A stretch of 35,350 nucleotides of DNA from an uncultured Lachnospiraceae bacterium (lineage in GTDB: Bacteria > Bacillota > Clostridia > Lachnospirales > Lachnospiraceae): the NCBI GenBank assembly GCA_902785635.1, contig CACZZH010000008.1:1-35350 (forward strand). The letters run 5' to 3'. Position numbers and translations under genes: made by a program. How positions within the stretch are numbered: position 1 is the first letter of the stretch; every line of letters starts with the position of its first letter. The notes below the pieces were generated by a model. The model saw only the letters and a list, made by a program, of their open reading frames with translations, was not told the DNA's origin and ran no database searches. Below, piece after piece: positions 22,984-29,600 of the stretch.

Positions 22984-23014
22984 ATTGTAAACCTTGAAGT
23001 TTACTCTAAGTCAA
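22984..23014 (-). promoter_or_regulatory. MerR/NmlR-type promoter and operator for the redox cluster
   Basis: Read on the minus strand, TTGACT (-35, 23014-23009) and TACAAT (-10, 22989-22984) are separated by exactly 19 bases. This over-long spacer is diagnostic of MerR-family activated promoters. The 18-bp palindrome CTTAGAGT-AA-ACTTCAAG (22993-23010) fills the spacer and resembles the operators of NmlR/AdhR regulators that sense aldehydes and other electrophiles. It drives the alcohol dehydrogenase gene and probably the five genes after it. The ligand is the divergent MerR gene product. Confidence 0.85.
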
Positions 23015-23054
23015 TGGTATGAAATCAAAATACCTTACCAACGAGGAGGAAAAA

Positions 23055-23441
23055 ATGTACAGCATCCATGAAGTATGTGAACGCACAGGATTGACGGCGC
23101 ATACGCTGCGTTATTATGAAAAGGAGAAACTCCTGCCAAATGTCAACAGAAGCGCAGGTGGCTTTCGCCAGTATTCAGACGAGGATTTGGAGGCGCTCGG
23201 AATGATCTGCTGCCTGAAGAATACCGGTATGTCGCTTCAGAATATTTCCAGGTTCATGGCCCTGACAAGAGAAGGTGACCAAACGCTGCGTGAACGGTGC
23301 GAGCTGCTTAAAAAGCACAGAGATACCGTCCTGGTGAGGATGGAGGAAATGCAGAAGCATCTGGAAAAGGTGACCTGGAAGGTAAATTATTTCACAGAAA
23401 GACTGGCAGAATATGAACGGAACAATAGTGACACCAGATGA
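23055..23441 (+). CDS. MerR-family regulator (NmlR/AdhR-like)
   Basis: This encodes 128 residues. An N-terminal winged HTH reads YSIHEVCERTGLTAHTLRYYEKEKLL, with GFRQYSDEDLEALGMI as the second helix pair. A coiled-coil dimerisation helix follows (LLKKHRDTVLVRMEEMQKHLEKV). The C-terminal effector domain is minimal, and the only cysteines are the CC pair in MICCLKNTG and C in RERCELL, the latter a candidate redox or alkylation sensor. GAGGAGG lies 6 bases before the ATG at 23055, so an upstream in-frame start at 23019 is not favoured. It is divergent from the redox cluster it likely controls. Confidence 0.92.
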   Translation: MYSIHEVCERTGLTAHTLRYYEKEKLLPNVNRSAGGFRQYSDEDLEALGMICCLKNTGMSLQNISRFMALTREGDQTLRERCELLKKHRDTVLVRMEEMQKHLEKVTWKVNYFTERLAEYERNNSDTR

Positions 23442-23504
23442 TCAGCCAGAATTCAGCGGAAATATAACACAAATTCGGTTTATTTTAATGACCAGACACA
23501 AACT

Positions 23505-24260
23505 ATGATCTTCAGATATTTTGAAATTAATGAAAAGGGAAATAATATACGCTGCAAACTTTATTGCAGAGAAAAGGGCATATATGATAAAGCCGTGATA
23601 TTCTGTACCGGTTTCGCCGGTCACAAGGACAATAGTGCAGCGAACAGGTTCGCAGAAAAACTGATCTCAAAGCGGGATGCTCTTGTGGTCGTTTTTAACT
23701 GGCCGTCTCATGGGGATGATGTGAAGAAAAAGCTGGTTCTGGAGGACTGCAATACCTATCTGGACCTGGTGATTCGTGAAGTAAAGACCCGATATCAGGT
23801 TGACAGGCTTTTTGCCTATGCAACCAGTTTCGGTGGATATCTGGTGCTGAAGTATATTTCTGAACATGCAAACCCATTTGAAAAAATAGCTCTGCGCTGC
23901 CCGGCGGTGGATATGTACCATGTTCTTGTCAGCAGTATCATGAATAATAACGAATATGACAGGATCAAGAAGGGAAAGGACGTACTGGTTGGCTTTGACC
24001 GGAAAATCATCGTGACCCGTTTTCTTCTGGAGGATCTGGGAAAAAATGATATCAGACAGCGGGATTACCTGGAATTTGCGGATGATATCCTGATCCTGCA
24101 TGGCACAAAGGACGAGATCGTTCCATTTGACGACAGTAAAGCCTTTGCAGAGAAAAATCTGATCGACTTTATAACGGTGGATGGAGCGGATCACAGGTTT
24201 CAGAACCCTGTCCACATGAGTTTGGCCAATAAGTATGTGATGGAGTTTTTTGATCTCTGA
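23505..24260 (+). CDS. alpha/beta hydrolase
   Basis: This encodes 251 residues. The fold's landmarks are VIFCTGFAGHKDN (oxyanion region), the nucleophile elbow YATSFGGYL with S108 in an ATSFGG variant of GxSxG, acidic D in ILHGTKDEIVP, and H in DGADHRF. A serine esterase or lipase-type reaction is expected; the substrate is unknown. No ribosome binding site is visible before the ATG at 23505, so it may be weakly translated or leaderless. Confidence 0.88.
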   Translation: MIFRYFEINEKGNNIRCKLYCREKGIYDKAVIFCTGFAGHKDNSAANRFAEKLISKRDALVVVFNWPSHGDDVKKKLVLEDCNTYLDLVIREVKTRYQVDRLFAYATSFGGYLVLKYISEHANPFEKIALRCPAVDMYHVLVSSIMNNNEYDRIKKGKDVLVGFDRKIIVTRFLLEDLGKNDIRQRDYLEFADDILILHGTKDEIVPFDDSKAFAEKNLIDFITVDGADHRFQNPVHMSLANKYVMEFFDL

Positions 24261-24361
24261 TATAGGAGACAATTACTGTTCCTGAAAACTCAATGTTTCC
24301 GGACGGACCGATCATCGGAGAACCGAAGCATTTTCTGTACAGGGAGGAGTGAGTCAGACGC

Positions 24362-25264
24362 ATGATCGATGTTACTAGACTTAGCAGTCATTATAAAGTT
24401 CGCCTTTTGACGGCAGATGATGAGAACAGAATTCTTGATCTATGTCGTAGGAATCCTTTGTTTTATGAATTTACAGAGGCACGTCCAACCAGAGAAGAGA
24501 TACAGAATGACATGACGTTAACTCCCCCGGGTATCGATCGGTCTGCAAAATATTATATTGGATTCTTTGAGAACCGGGATCTTGTTGCAGTCATGGATAT
24601 TGTCGATGGATATCCGAACCCTGAAACTGCCTACATTGGCTTCTTTATGATGAATCCGGATCATCAGGGAAAACATATCGGGACGGAGATCATCAGCGAA
24701 ACGGCAGCTTATCTGAAAGTGATCGGGAAAACGGCAATACGGCTTGCCATAGATAAAGGGAATCCCCAGTCCTCTCATTTCTGGAAGAAAAACGGATTTA
24801 TAACCGTTGCTGAGGCAGATGTGAACGGCTGGACAAAACTTGTGTCTGAGAGGTCATTGCAGGAAAGAATGATCGCAGCATGCGGAAATGACTGTTCGGC
24901 ATGTCCGAGGTATGCAATGCCTCCGTTTGAAAAGACGGAAGAAGAATTACAACACACGGCTGTTCTTTGGATGAAGATCGGATATCGTGATCATGTTCTC
25001 ATGAATGAAGAAATATCCTGCACAGGCTGCAGACCGGAGAACTGGTGCAGATACCATGTGGTAACATGCTGCAAAGACAGAGACATTAAGACGTGCGCCG
25101 AGTGTACGGATTTTCCCTGCGATAATATGAAAGAATGCTTTAAAGCAACCAGATCGTTTGAGCCGGTATGCAGGGAGATCTGTACAGATGCAGAATTTGA
25201 ACAGCTGGAAAAAGCATTTTTTGAAAAGGAAAAAAATCTCCTGAAAGGCGGTTATAGCCGATGA
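24362..25264 (+). CDS. GNAT acetyltransferase fused to cysteine-rich DUF3795 domain
   Basis: This encodes 300 residues. Residues 1-~160 are a GNAT domain (ETAYIGFFMMNPDHQGKHIGTEI, with QGKHIG as the acetyl-CoA loop, and SHFWKKNGF). From M170 the sequence MIAACGNDCSACPRYAM begins a DUF3795 protein rich in cysteine (SCTGCR, WCRYHVVTCC, CAECTDFPCDNM), probably metal binding. AGGAAAG stands just before the internal ATG at 24869, a likely relic ribosome site from when the parts were separate. Internal initiation could still yield the DUF3795 part alone. The function of the pair is unknown. It overlaps the next gene by 4 bases. Confidence 0.83.
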   Translation: MIDVTRLSSHYKVRLLTADDENRILDLCRRNPLFYEFTEARPTREEIQNDMTLTPPGIDRSAKYYIGFFENRDLVAVMDIVDGYPNPETAYIGFFMMNPDHQGKHIGTEIISETAAYLKVIGKTAIRLAIDKGNPQSSHFWKKNGFITVAEADVNGWTKLVSERSLQERMIAACGNDCSACPRYAMPPFEKTEEELQHTAVLWMKIGYRDHVLMNEEISCTGCRPENWCRYHVVTCCKDRDIKTCAECTDFPCDNMKECFKATRSFEPVCREICTDAEFEQLEKAFFEKEKNLLKGGYSR

Positions 25265-25806
25265 AATATCTGGAAATGATAAAACTGAAAGACGGAAGAG
25301 AATGCATCCTCCGAAATGGTGAAGAACGTGACGGACAGACAGCACTGGATAATTTCATTCTGACACATGAACAGACAGATTACCTGCTTACTTATGCGGA
25401 TGAGAATACCATGACTGCAGAGCAGGAAGGTCTGTTTCTTCAAAAGAAGGCAGACAGTGAAACAGAGGTCGAGATTCTCGCAGAGGTTGACGGTATCGTA
25501 GTGGGCCTTGCCGGTATTGAGGCGGCAGGCAGCAGAGACAAGATCTGCCACCGGGCAGATTTTGGAATTAGTATCGATCAGCATTACTGGCATCTTGGTA
25601 TCGGGACTGCACTGATGAACGCATGTATAAAATGTGCGGAAGTAGCAGGGTACGAACAGATCGAATTGAGCGTGGTCGCAGAAAATGAAGTTGCTGTTGC
25701 GATGTATTTAAAAGCCGGTTTTAAGATATACGGCAGAAATCCAAGAGGCTTCAAATCCCGGTATACCGGATATCAGGAGCTGATTTACATGCGGATGGAG
25801 TTATAG
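25261..25806 (+). CDS. GNAT-family N-acetyltransferase
   Basis: This encodes 181 residues. Its N-terminal KLKDGRECILRNGEERDGQ and HEQTDYLLTYADEN, the core ADFGISIDQHYWHLGIGTALMNACIKCA (acetyl-CoA loop HLGIGT) and NEVAVAMYLKAGFKIYGRNP match a common Firmicutes GNAT subgroup. The acceptor is unknown. Its ATG overlaps the stop of the GNAT-DUF3795 gene, so the two are translated together. A strong terminator ends the transcript. Confidence 0.93.
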   Translation: MKYLEMIKLKDGRECILRNGEERDGQTALDNFILTHEQTDYLLTYADENTMTAEQEGLFLQKKADSETEVEILAEVDGIVVGLAGIEAAGSRDKICHRADFGISIDQHYWHLGIGTALMNACIKCAEVAGYEQIELSVVAENEVAVAMYLKAGFKIYGRNPRGFKSRYTGYQELIYMRMEL

Positions 25807-25812
25807 AGTAAT

Positions 25813-25857
25813 ACCTCCCGGTTGCCGGTGCAAAGCCGGCAGCCGGGAGGTGTTTTT
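25813..25857 (+). terminator. rho-independent terminator
   Basis: ACCTCCCGGTTGCCGG pairs over 16 positions (one T-G) with CCGGCAGCCGGGAGGT around the loop TGCAAAG and is followed by GTTTTT. It terminates the acetyltransferase transcript. Confidence 0.93.
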
Positions 25858-25879
25858 ATGGAGGTGGATGCAGCCCTCT

Positions 25880-25912
25880 CATGATATTCTATATTAGAAT
25901 AACATGATATTC
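25880..25912 (+). promoter_or_regulatory. direct and inverted repeats, candidate operator
   Basis: CATGATATTC occurs twice (25880-25889, 25903-25912) with a 23-base period, and between them TATTCTA-TAT-TAGAATA (25885-25901) is a perfect inverted repeat. The site lies about 70 bases before the two-gene unit at 25984-27233, in an AT-rich stretch suited to a promoter. A dimeric repressor (MarR/HxlR type) is a reasonable guess, not shown. Confidence 0.45.
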
Positions 25913-25983
25913 AGTATAACCATTTGCACGCAATTCTGTAAGAATGCATAATTAAACCGCAGACAGAGAGAAAGGGTGGCGTT

Positions 25984-26235
25984 ATGAGCGAGCGAATTGA
26001 AAAAATGGCAATAGAACTACTGGATACAGGCCTGGGGCAGGATGCCGTTGAAAAAGCGGAAAGGCTTATGGCAGCAGGTCAAACAGAGGATCTGATCCGG
26101 TATCTGCGTCTCTGCCGCTGTGATCTGATGGATGACCTGCACAAGACCCAGAGAAGAGTGGATCGCATGGATCATCTGATCCGGCAGACGAAAAACGCTT
26201 ACATTGAAATACAGAAAGGAAGGCAAGAATCATGA
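25984..26235 (+). CDS. small helical protein of unknown function
   Basis: This encodes 83 residues, mostly amphipathic helix: KMAIELLDTGLGQDAVEKAERL, then EDLIRYLRLCRCDLMDDLHK and RVDRMDHLIRQTKNAYIEI, which could form a coiled coil. I know such short proteins from many Clostridia without a function. AGAAAGGGTGG precedes the ATG, and it overlaps the next hydrolase gene by 4 bases, so the two are co-translated. Confidence 0.7.
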   Translation: MSERIEKMAIELLDTGLGQDAVEKAERLMAAGQTEDLIRYLRLCRCDLMDDLHKTQRRVDRMDHLIRQTKNAYIEIQKGRQES

Positions 26236-27233
26236 TCAAAAAAGAAGAATTGAAGCTGACGCAGGAATGGGACAAAACCTTTCCGAAGAGCGACAAAGTT
26301 GAACACAGCAAGGTGACCTTTGTCAACCGTTACGGCATCACGCTGGCAGCGGACATGTACGTACCCAAAAAAGCGGAAGGCAGACTTCCTGCCATTGCTG
26401 TCTGCGGTCCCTTTGGTGCAGTGAAAGAACAGTGCTCCGGGCTTTATGCGCAGATTATGGCAGAGCGCGGTTTTCTGACGATTGCCTTTGACCCGTCTTT
26501 CACAGGTGAAAGCGGCGGAAATGTGCGATATATGGCTTCTCCGGATATCAACACGGAAGACTTTATGGCAGCAGTGGATTTTCTTTCCCTGTGTGATAAA
26601 GCGGATCCCGACCGTATCGGTATTATCGGCATCTGCGGATGGGGCGGTCTGGCTCTCAATACAGCTTCATTAGACACCCGCATCAAGGCGACGGCAGTAT
26701 CGACGATGTACGACATGACCCGTGTAAATGCTAAGGGCTATTTCGATTCAGAAGACAGCGAAGAAGCACGTTATGCCAAGCGTTCTGCCATGTGCGCACA
26801 GCGACTGGCAGATTTGAAAGCCGGAGAATATAAACTGGGAGGCGGCGTGGTGGACCCCCTGCCGGAGGATGCTCCATATTTCGTAAAAGACTACTATGAT
26901 TATTACAAGACAGATCGTGGATATCATGCAAGATCTCTCAATTCCAATGGCGGCTGGAATGTGATCGGATGTGAATCCTTTATTAATCAGCCGATTCTGC
27001 AGTACAGCAGTGAGATCCGCAGTGCTGTTTTGGTAATGCACGGCGACGCTGCGCATTCCTGCTATTTCGGCAAAGAAGCCTATGCCAACATGGTAAAGGA
27101 CAGCCAGTACACGGATAACAAGGAGCTTCTCATTATCCCTGGCGCCTCTCACACCGACCTGTATGACGGCGGCGGCAAAGACGCGATCCCATTTGACAGG
27201 TTGTCAGCTTTCTTTACTGACTATCTGAGATAA
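26232..27233 (+). CDS. alpha/beta hydrolase with cysteine nucleophile
   Basis: This encodes 333 residues. The YcjY/dienelactone-hydrolase-like layout is clear: ADMYVPKKAEGRLPAIAVCG, FDPSFTGESGG, then the nucleophile elbow IIGICGWGG with C135 in place of serine. Acidic D follows in VLVMHGDAAHS and H in PGASHTDLYDG. Dienelactone hydrolases also use cysteine, so a lactone, thioester or ester substrate is plausible. It is co-translated with the small helical protein before it (ATGA overlap). Confidence 0.88.
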   Translation: MIKKEELKLTQEWDKTFPKSDKVEHSKVTFVNRYGITLAADMYVPKKAEGRLPAIAVCGPFGAVKEQCSGLYAQIMAERGFLTIAFDPSFTGESGGNVRYMASPDINTEDFMAAVDFLSLCDKADPDRIGIIGICGWGGLALNTASLDTRIKATAVSTMYDMTRVNAKGYFDSEDSEEARYAKRSAMCAQRLADLKAGEYKLGGGVVDPLPEDAPYFVKDYYDYYKTDRGYHARSLNSNGGWNVIGCESFINQPILQYSSEIRSAVLVMHGDAAHSCYFGKEAYANMVKDSQYTDNKELLIIPGASHTDLYDGGGKDAIPFDRLSAFFTDYLR

Positions 27234-27257
27234 TCCGGATCTGAAGATAAGATGGCA

Positions 27258-27398
27258 TTACGCACATCTCCATTTTAGGAGCTGGCGGAGGATATCATCG
27301 GCCACTTCCTGATTCTTCATCTGGTATGTATGTCCGGTCTTTTCAATGAAGATCAGCTTGTTTTCCTTCGCAGTCGACAGGTTCAATCGGAACATCAT
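27258..27398 (-). pseudogene. C-terminal remnant of an alpha/beta hydrolase gene
   Basis: This 46-residue frame begins MMFRLNLSTAKENKLIFIEKTG and continues HTYQMKNQEVADDILRQLL. The second part looks like the last strand, catalytic histidine (GHTY) and closing helix of an alpha/beta hydrolase. A full AGGAGGG lies before the ATG and the start overlaps the stop of the neighbouring remnant. The first codons and the 3' end seem to survive while the middle is lost. Confidence 0.5.
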
Positions 27399-27604
27399 AC
27401 TTCATCCCTCCTTCTGAATACGCATTTGTGCGCTTTTGATGAGTAGCAGGTGTTGCAGGAAATACATTTTGATATAACGGCCGGATCGGCTTTCATTTTA
27501 TTCGGCAGATCCGGCTCACACAGCAATGGTCTGGAAAAGGAGATCAGCTCAATATCTGTTTTGTTCAGGGCATCTTCCATATCTTCAAATATTCTCTTCA
27601 TCAT
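27395..27604 (-). pseudogene. C-terminal remnant of an NADH:flavin oxidoreductase (old yellow enzyme) gene
   Basis: This encodes 69 residues. IELISFSRPLLCEPDLPNKM and DPAVISKCISCNTCYSSKAHKC match the C-terminal end of the FMN-binding barrel in old-yellow-enzyme-type NADH:flavin oxidoreductases of anaerobes, which are normally over 350 residues. The start MMKRIFEDME is preceded by AAAGGAG, so the original ribosome site appears to have been joined to the 3' end by an internal deletion. It is divergent from an HxlR gene, the common arrangement for this enzyme and its regulator. Confidence 0.7.
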
Positions 27605-27664
27605 TCATGCTCCTTTACAATTCGGCTATGCTTTATTATAATTGATTGTCCGATTCTTTATGTA

Positions 27665-27946
27665 ATGAATCTGATCGGACAGAAGTGGAAGCTTCCGATT
27701 CTGTGGTATATTGCAGATGCAGATAATCAAACGCTCCGGTACCGGGAACTGGAAAGAAAGGTTGCAGGCATCACTGCAACTATGCTGACAAAGTGCCTGA
27801 GAGAATTGGAAAAAGACCAGTTCATCAACAGAAAGCAGTATAGTACGATACCGCCAACGGTGGAGTATTCTCTCACGGAAAGAGGAAAGACATTAATTCC
27901 GGCATTGGAGTCGGTGTATCAATGGGCAGAAGAGCAGATGAAATAA
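27665..27946 (+). CDS. HxlR-family regulator, N-terminus altered
   Basis: This encodes 93 residues from the first ATG. GQKWKLPILWYIADADNQTLRYRELERKVAGITATMLTKCLREL is the HxlR winged helix. Family proteins normally begin 12-20 residues earlier with a conserved Cys-Pro. Here that Cys-Pro is present upstream in the same frame (DCPILYVMNLIGQKW), but no ATG, GTG or TTG lies before it in frame, and the ATG at 27665 has no ribosome site. The start codon was probably lost in the event that damaged the divergent oxidoreductase gene. Function as a DNA-binding regulator is therefore doubtful. Confidence 0.7.
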   Translation: MNLIGQKWKLPILWYIADADNQTLRYRELERKVAGITATMLTKCLRELEKDQFINRKQYSTIPPTVEYSLTERGKTLIPALESVYQWAEEQMK

Positions 27947-28007
27947 GAAGTTCTTCGGACAATAATACCCCTGAACAAACGGAAATGAAAGGATTGGAGA
28001 AAGCAAA

Positions 28008-28532
28008 ATGGCTGTAAGCACGATTTTTCTGGCTGGTGGATGTTTCTGGGGGATGCAGAAATTTCTGGACCAGTTCGAGGGTGTGACAGAGACAGAAGCA
28101 GGTTATGCAAATGGTCCGGACAAAGCACCTACCTATCAGCAGGTATGTTCCAACAGCGGACATGCAGAGACGGTCAGGATAAACTATGATCCTGACAGGA
28201 TCTCTCTGGGAGAATTACTGGAGTTCTATTTTATGGTCATTGACCCGTTGGCCGTTAACCGGCAGGGGAATGACATCGGTATTCAGTACCGGACCGGCAT
28301 TTATTACACAGACATAAGACAGCTTCCACAAATCGAAGCTGTATATCGGGCGGAAGAAGAAAAAGCCGGGGCAAAGCTGGCAGTGGAGGTGGAACCATTA
28401 AAGAACTTTTTCCCGGCGGAAGAATATCATCAGAAGTATCTGGACAAAAATCCGGGCGGATACTGCCACATAGCGGACAGATATTTTCATCTGGAACAGA
28501 AATCAGTGGAAGAGGGAGAGATATGCAGTTAA
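28008..28532 (+). CDS. msrA: peptide-methionine (S)-S-oxide reductase
   Basis: This encodes 174 residues. It has the MsrA signature GGCFWGMQKF with catalytic C12, followed by GYANG, YDPDRISLGELLEFYF, and the C-terminal FFPAEEYHQKYLDKNPGGYCHI. It repairs methionine-S-sulfoxide in proteins, using thioredoxin-type reductants. No MsrB domain is fused. TTGGAGA precedes the ATG. Its end overlaps the patatin-like gene by 10 bases. Confidence 0.97.
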   Translation: MAVSTIFLAGGCFWGMQKFLDQFEGVTETEAGYANGPDKAPTYQQVCSNSGHAETVRINYDPDRISLGELLEFYFMVIDPLAVNRQGNDIGIQYRTGIYYTDIRQLPQIEAVYRAEEEKAGAKLAVEVEPLKNFFPAEEYHQKYLDKNPGGYCHIADRYFHLEQKSVEEGEICS

Positions 28533-29425
28533 GAGTATATTCCGGTCTTGGAAGAATACCGGAAGGACAGGCTTCTGAAAATCTTCTGCAAGGATGTCTT
28601 GTGCTGGAAGGAGGAGCTTTCCGGGGATTATATACACAGGGATTCCTGGATGCAATGATGCAGAATGGTCTGAATCTTTCCTGTGTGATTGGAGTGTCCG
28701 CCGGTGCCCTTGGCGGAATGAACTATGTTTCCGGACAGATCGGACGATCTGCAAGAATAAACCTGACGTTTCGCCGTGACCCGCGATATGTCGGAAGGAA
28801 AGCATTTGTTCACAGCCACAGTCTTCTTGATGTAGGTTTTCTTACAGACGACAGGGGTATTCTGGAACCGCTTGACAAGAAGAGATTTTACCGTCCGGAA
28901 CAACGGTTTATTGCTGTTGCGACAAATTGTCTGACTGGAGAGACCTCATATTTTGAAAAAGGGAAATGTACCAATATCATGGAAGCTGTAAAAGCATCAG
29001 CCACTATGCCGTATATTTCTCCCATGGTAATGATAGGCGATGTTCCTTATCTGGATGGCGGCTGCTCTTGTAAGATTCCGTATCAGTGGGCCATCGATCA
29101 GGGATTTGAAAAAATAGTGGTGATCAGAACAAGAGAAGCAGATTTTAGAAAAACGGAGAAAGAGTCCGGAATTGCGCTAAAGCATTACCGGAAATATCCG
29201 GAATTTGCAAAGAAACTGGCTGTAAGTAATGCCGACTATAATGCCCAATGTGATGAGACAGAAAAGTTGCATTCTGAAGGACGGCTCTTCCGGTTTGCGC
29301 CATCACAGCCCGTTACTGTGGGACGTGTCGAGAAGGACATGGAAAAACTCGGAGAACTGTATTTTCTCGGATATAATGACTGCATGAAGCAAATTGAGGA
29401 CTTGAAGACGTATTTAGGAGAGTGA
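28523..29425 (+). CDS. patatin-like phospholipase
   Basis: This encodes 300 residues. The patatin motifs are the oxyanion loop GGAFRG, the nucleophile elbow GVSAG with S59, and the dyad aspartate D178 in LDGGCS. The overall layout matches YjjU-type bacterial patatins, presumed acyl hydrolases of membrane lipids. AGAGGGAGAG precedes the ATG, and it overlaps the msrA end, suggesting co-translation. No signal peptide is seen, so it is probably cytoplasmic. Confidence 0.93.
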   Translation: MQLRVYSGLGRIPEGQASENLLQGCLVLEGGAFRGLYTQGFLDAMMQNGLNLSCVIGVSAGALGGMNYVSGQIGRSARINLTFRRDPRYVGRKAFVHSHSLLDVGFLTDDRGILEPLDKKRFYRPEQRFIAVATNCLTGETSYFEKGKCTNIMEAVKASATMPYISPMVMIGDVPYLDGGCSCKIPYQWAIDQGFEKIVVIRTREADFRKTEKESGIALKHYRKYPEFAKKLAVSNADYNAQCDETEKLHSEGRLFRFAPSQPVTVGRVEKDMEKLGELYFLGYNDCMKQIEDLKTYLGE

Positions 29426-29477
29426 AAATATAAACAAGATTTTTCTTATTTTTCCTTAATCCAAACTGTGTTTTTTC

Positions 29478-29506
29478 TTGAATTGACCATCCGGATTCTT
29501 TATAAT
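29478..29506 (+). promoter_or_regulatory. sigma-70 type promoter
   Basis: TTGAAT (29478-29483), a 17-base spacer and a perfect TATAAT (29501-29506) lie about 95 bases before the Ig-like protein gene. The untranslated leader contains a weak in-frame start at 29547 that lacks a good ribosome site. Confidence 0.8.
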
Positions 29507-29600
29507 ATATAGGTACACTGATAACAGCAGTAAAAGGGATATATATATGGTACGGATACCCCAAAGCTGCACATTAAAAAACGGGAAAAGGAGATGTAAC

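Noticed and set aside
23019..23054. Alternative earlier start for the MerR gene
   Set aside because: No ribosome site before it, whereas GAGGAGG precedes the ATG at 23055 and the family normally starts there.
24266..24352. Short frame ending VPENSMFPDGPIIGEP and HFLYREE, possibly the tail of a lost gene
   Set aside because: It looks protein-like and fits the local pattern of gene remnants, but I could not tie it to a family, so it is not listed as a feature.
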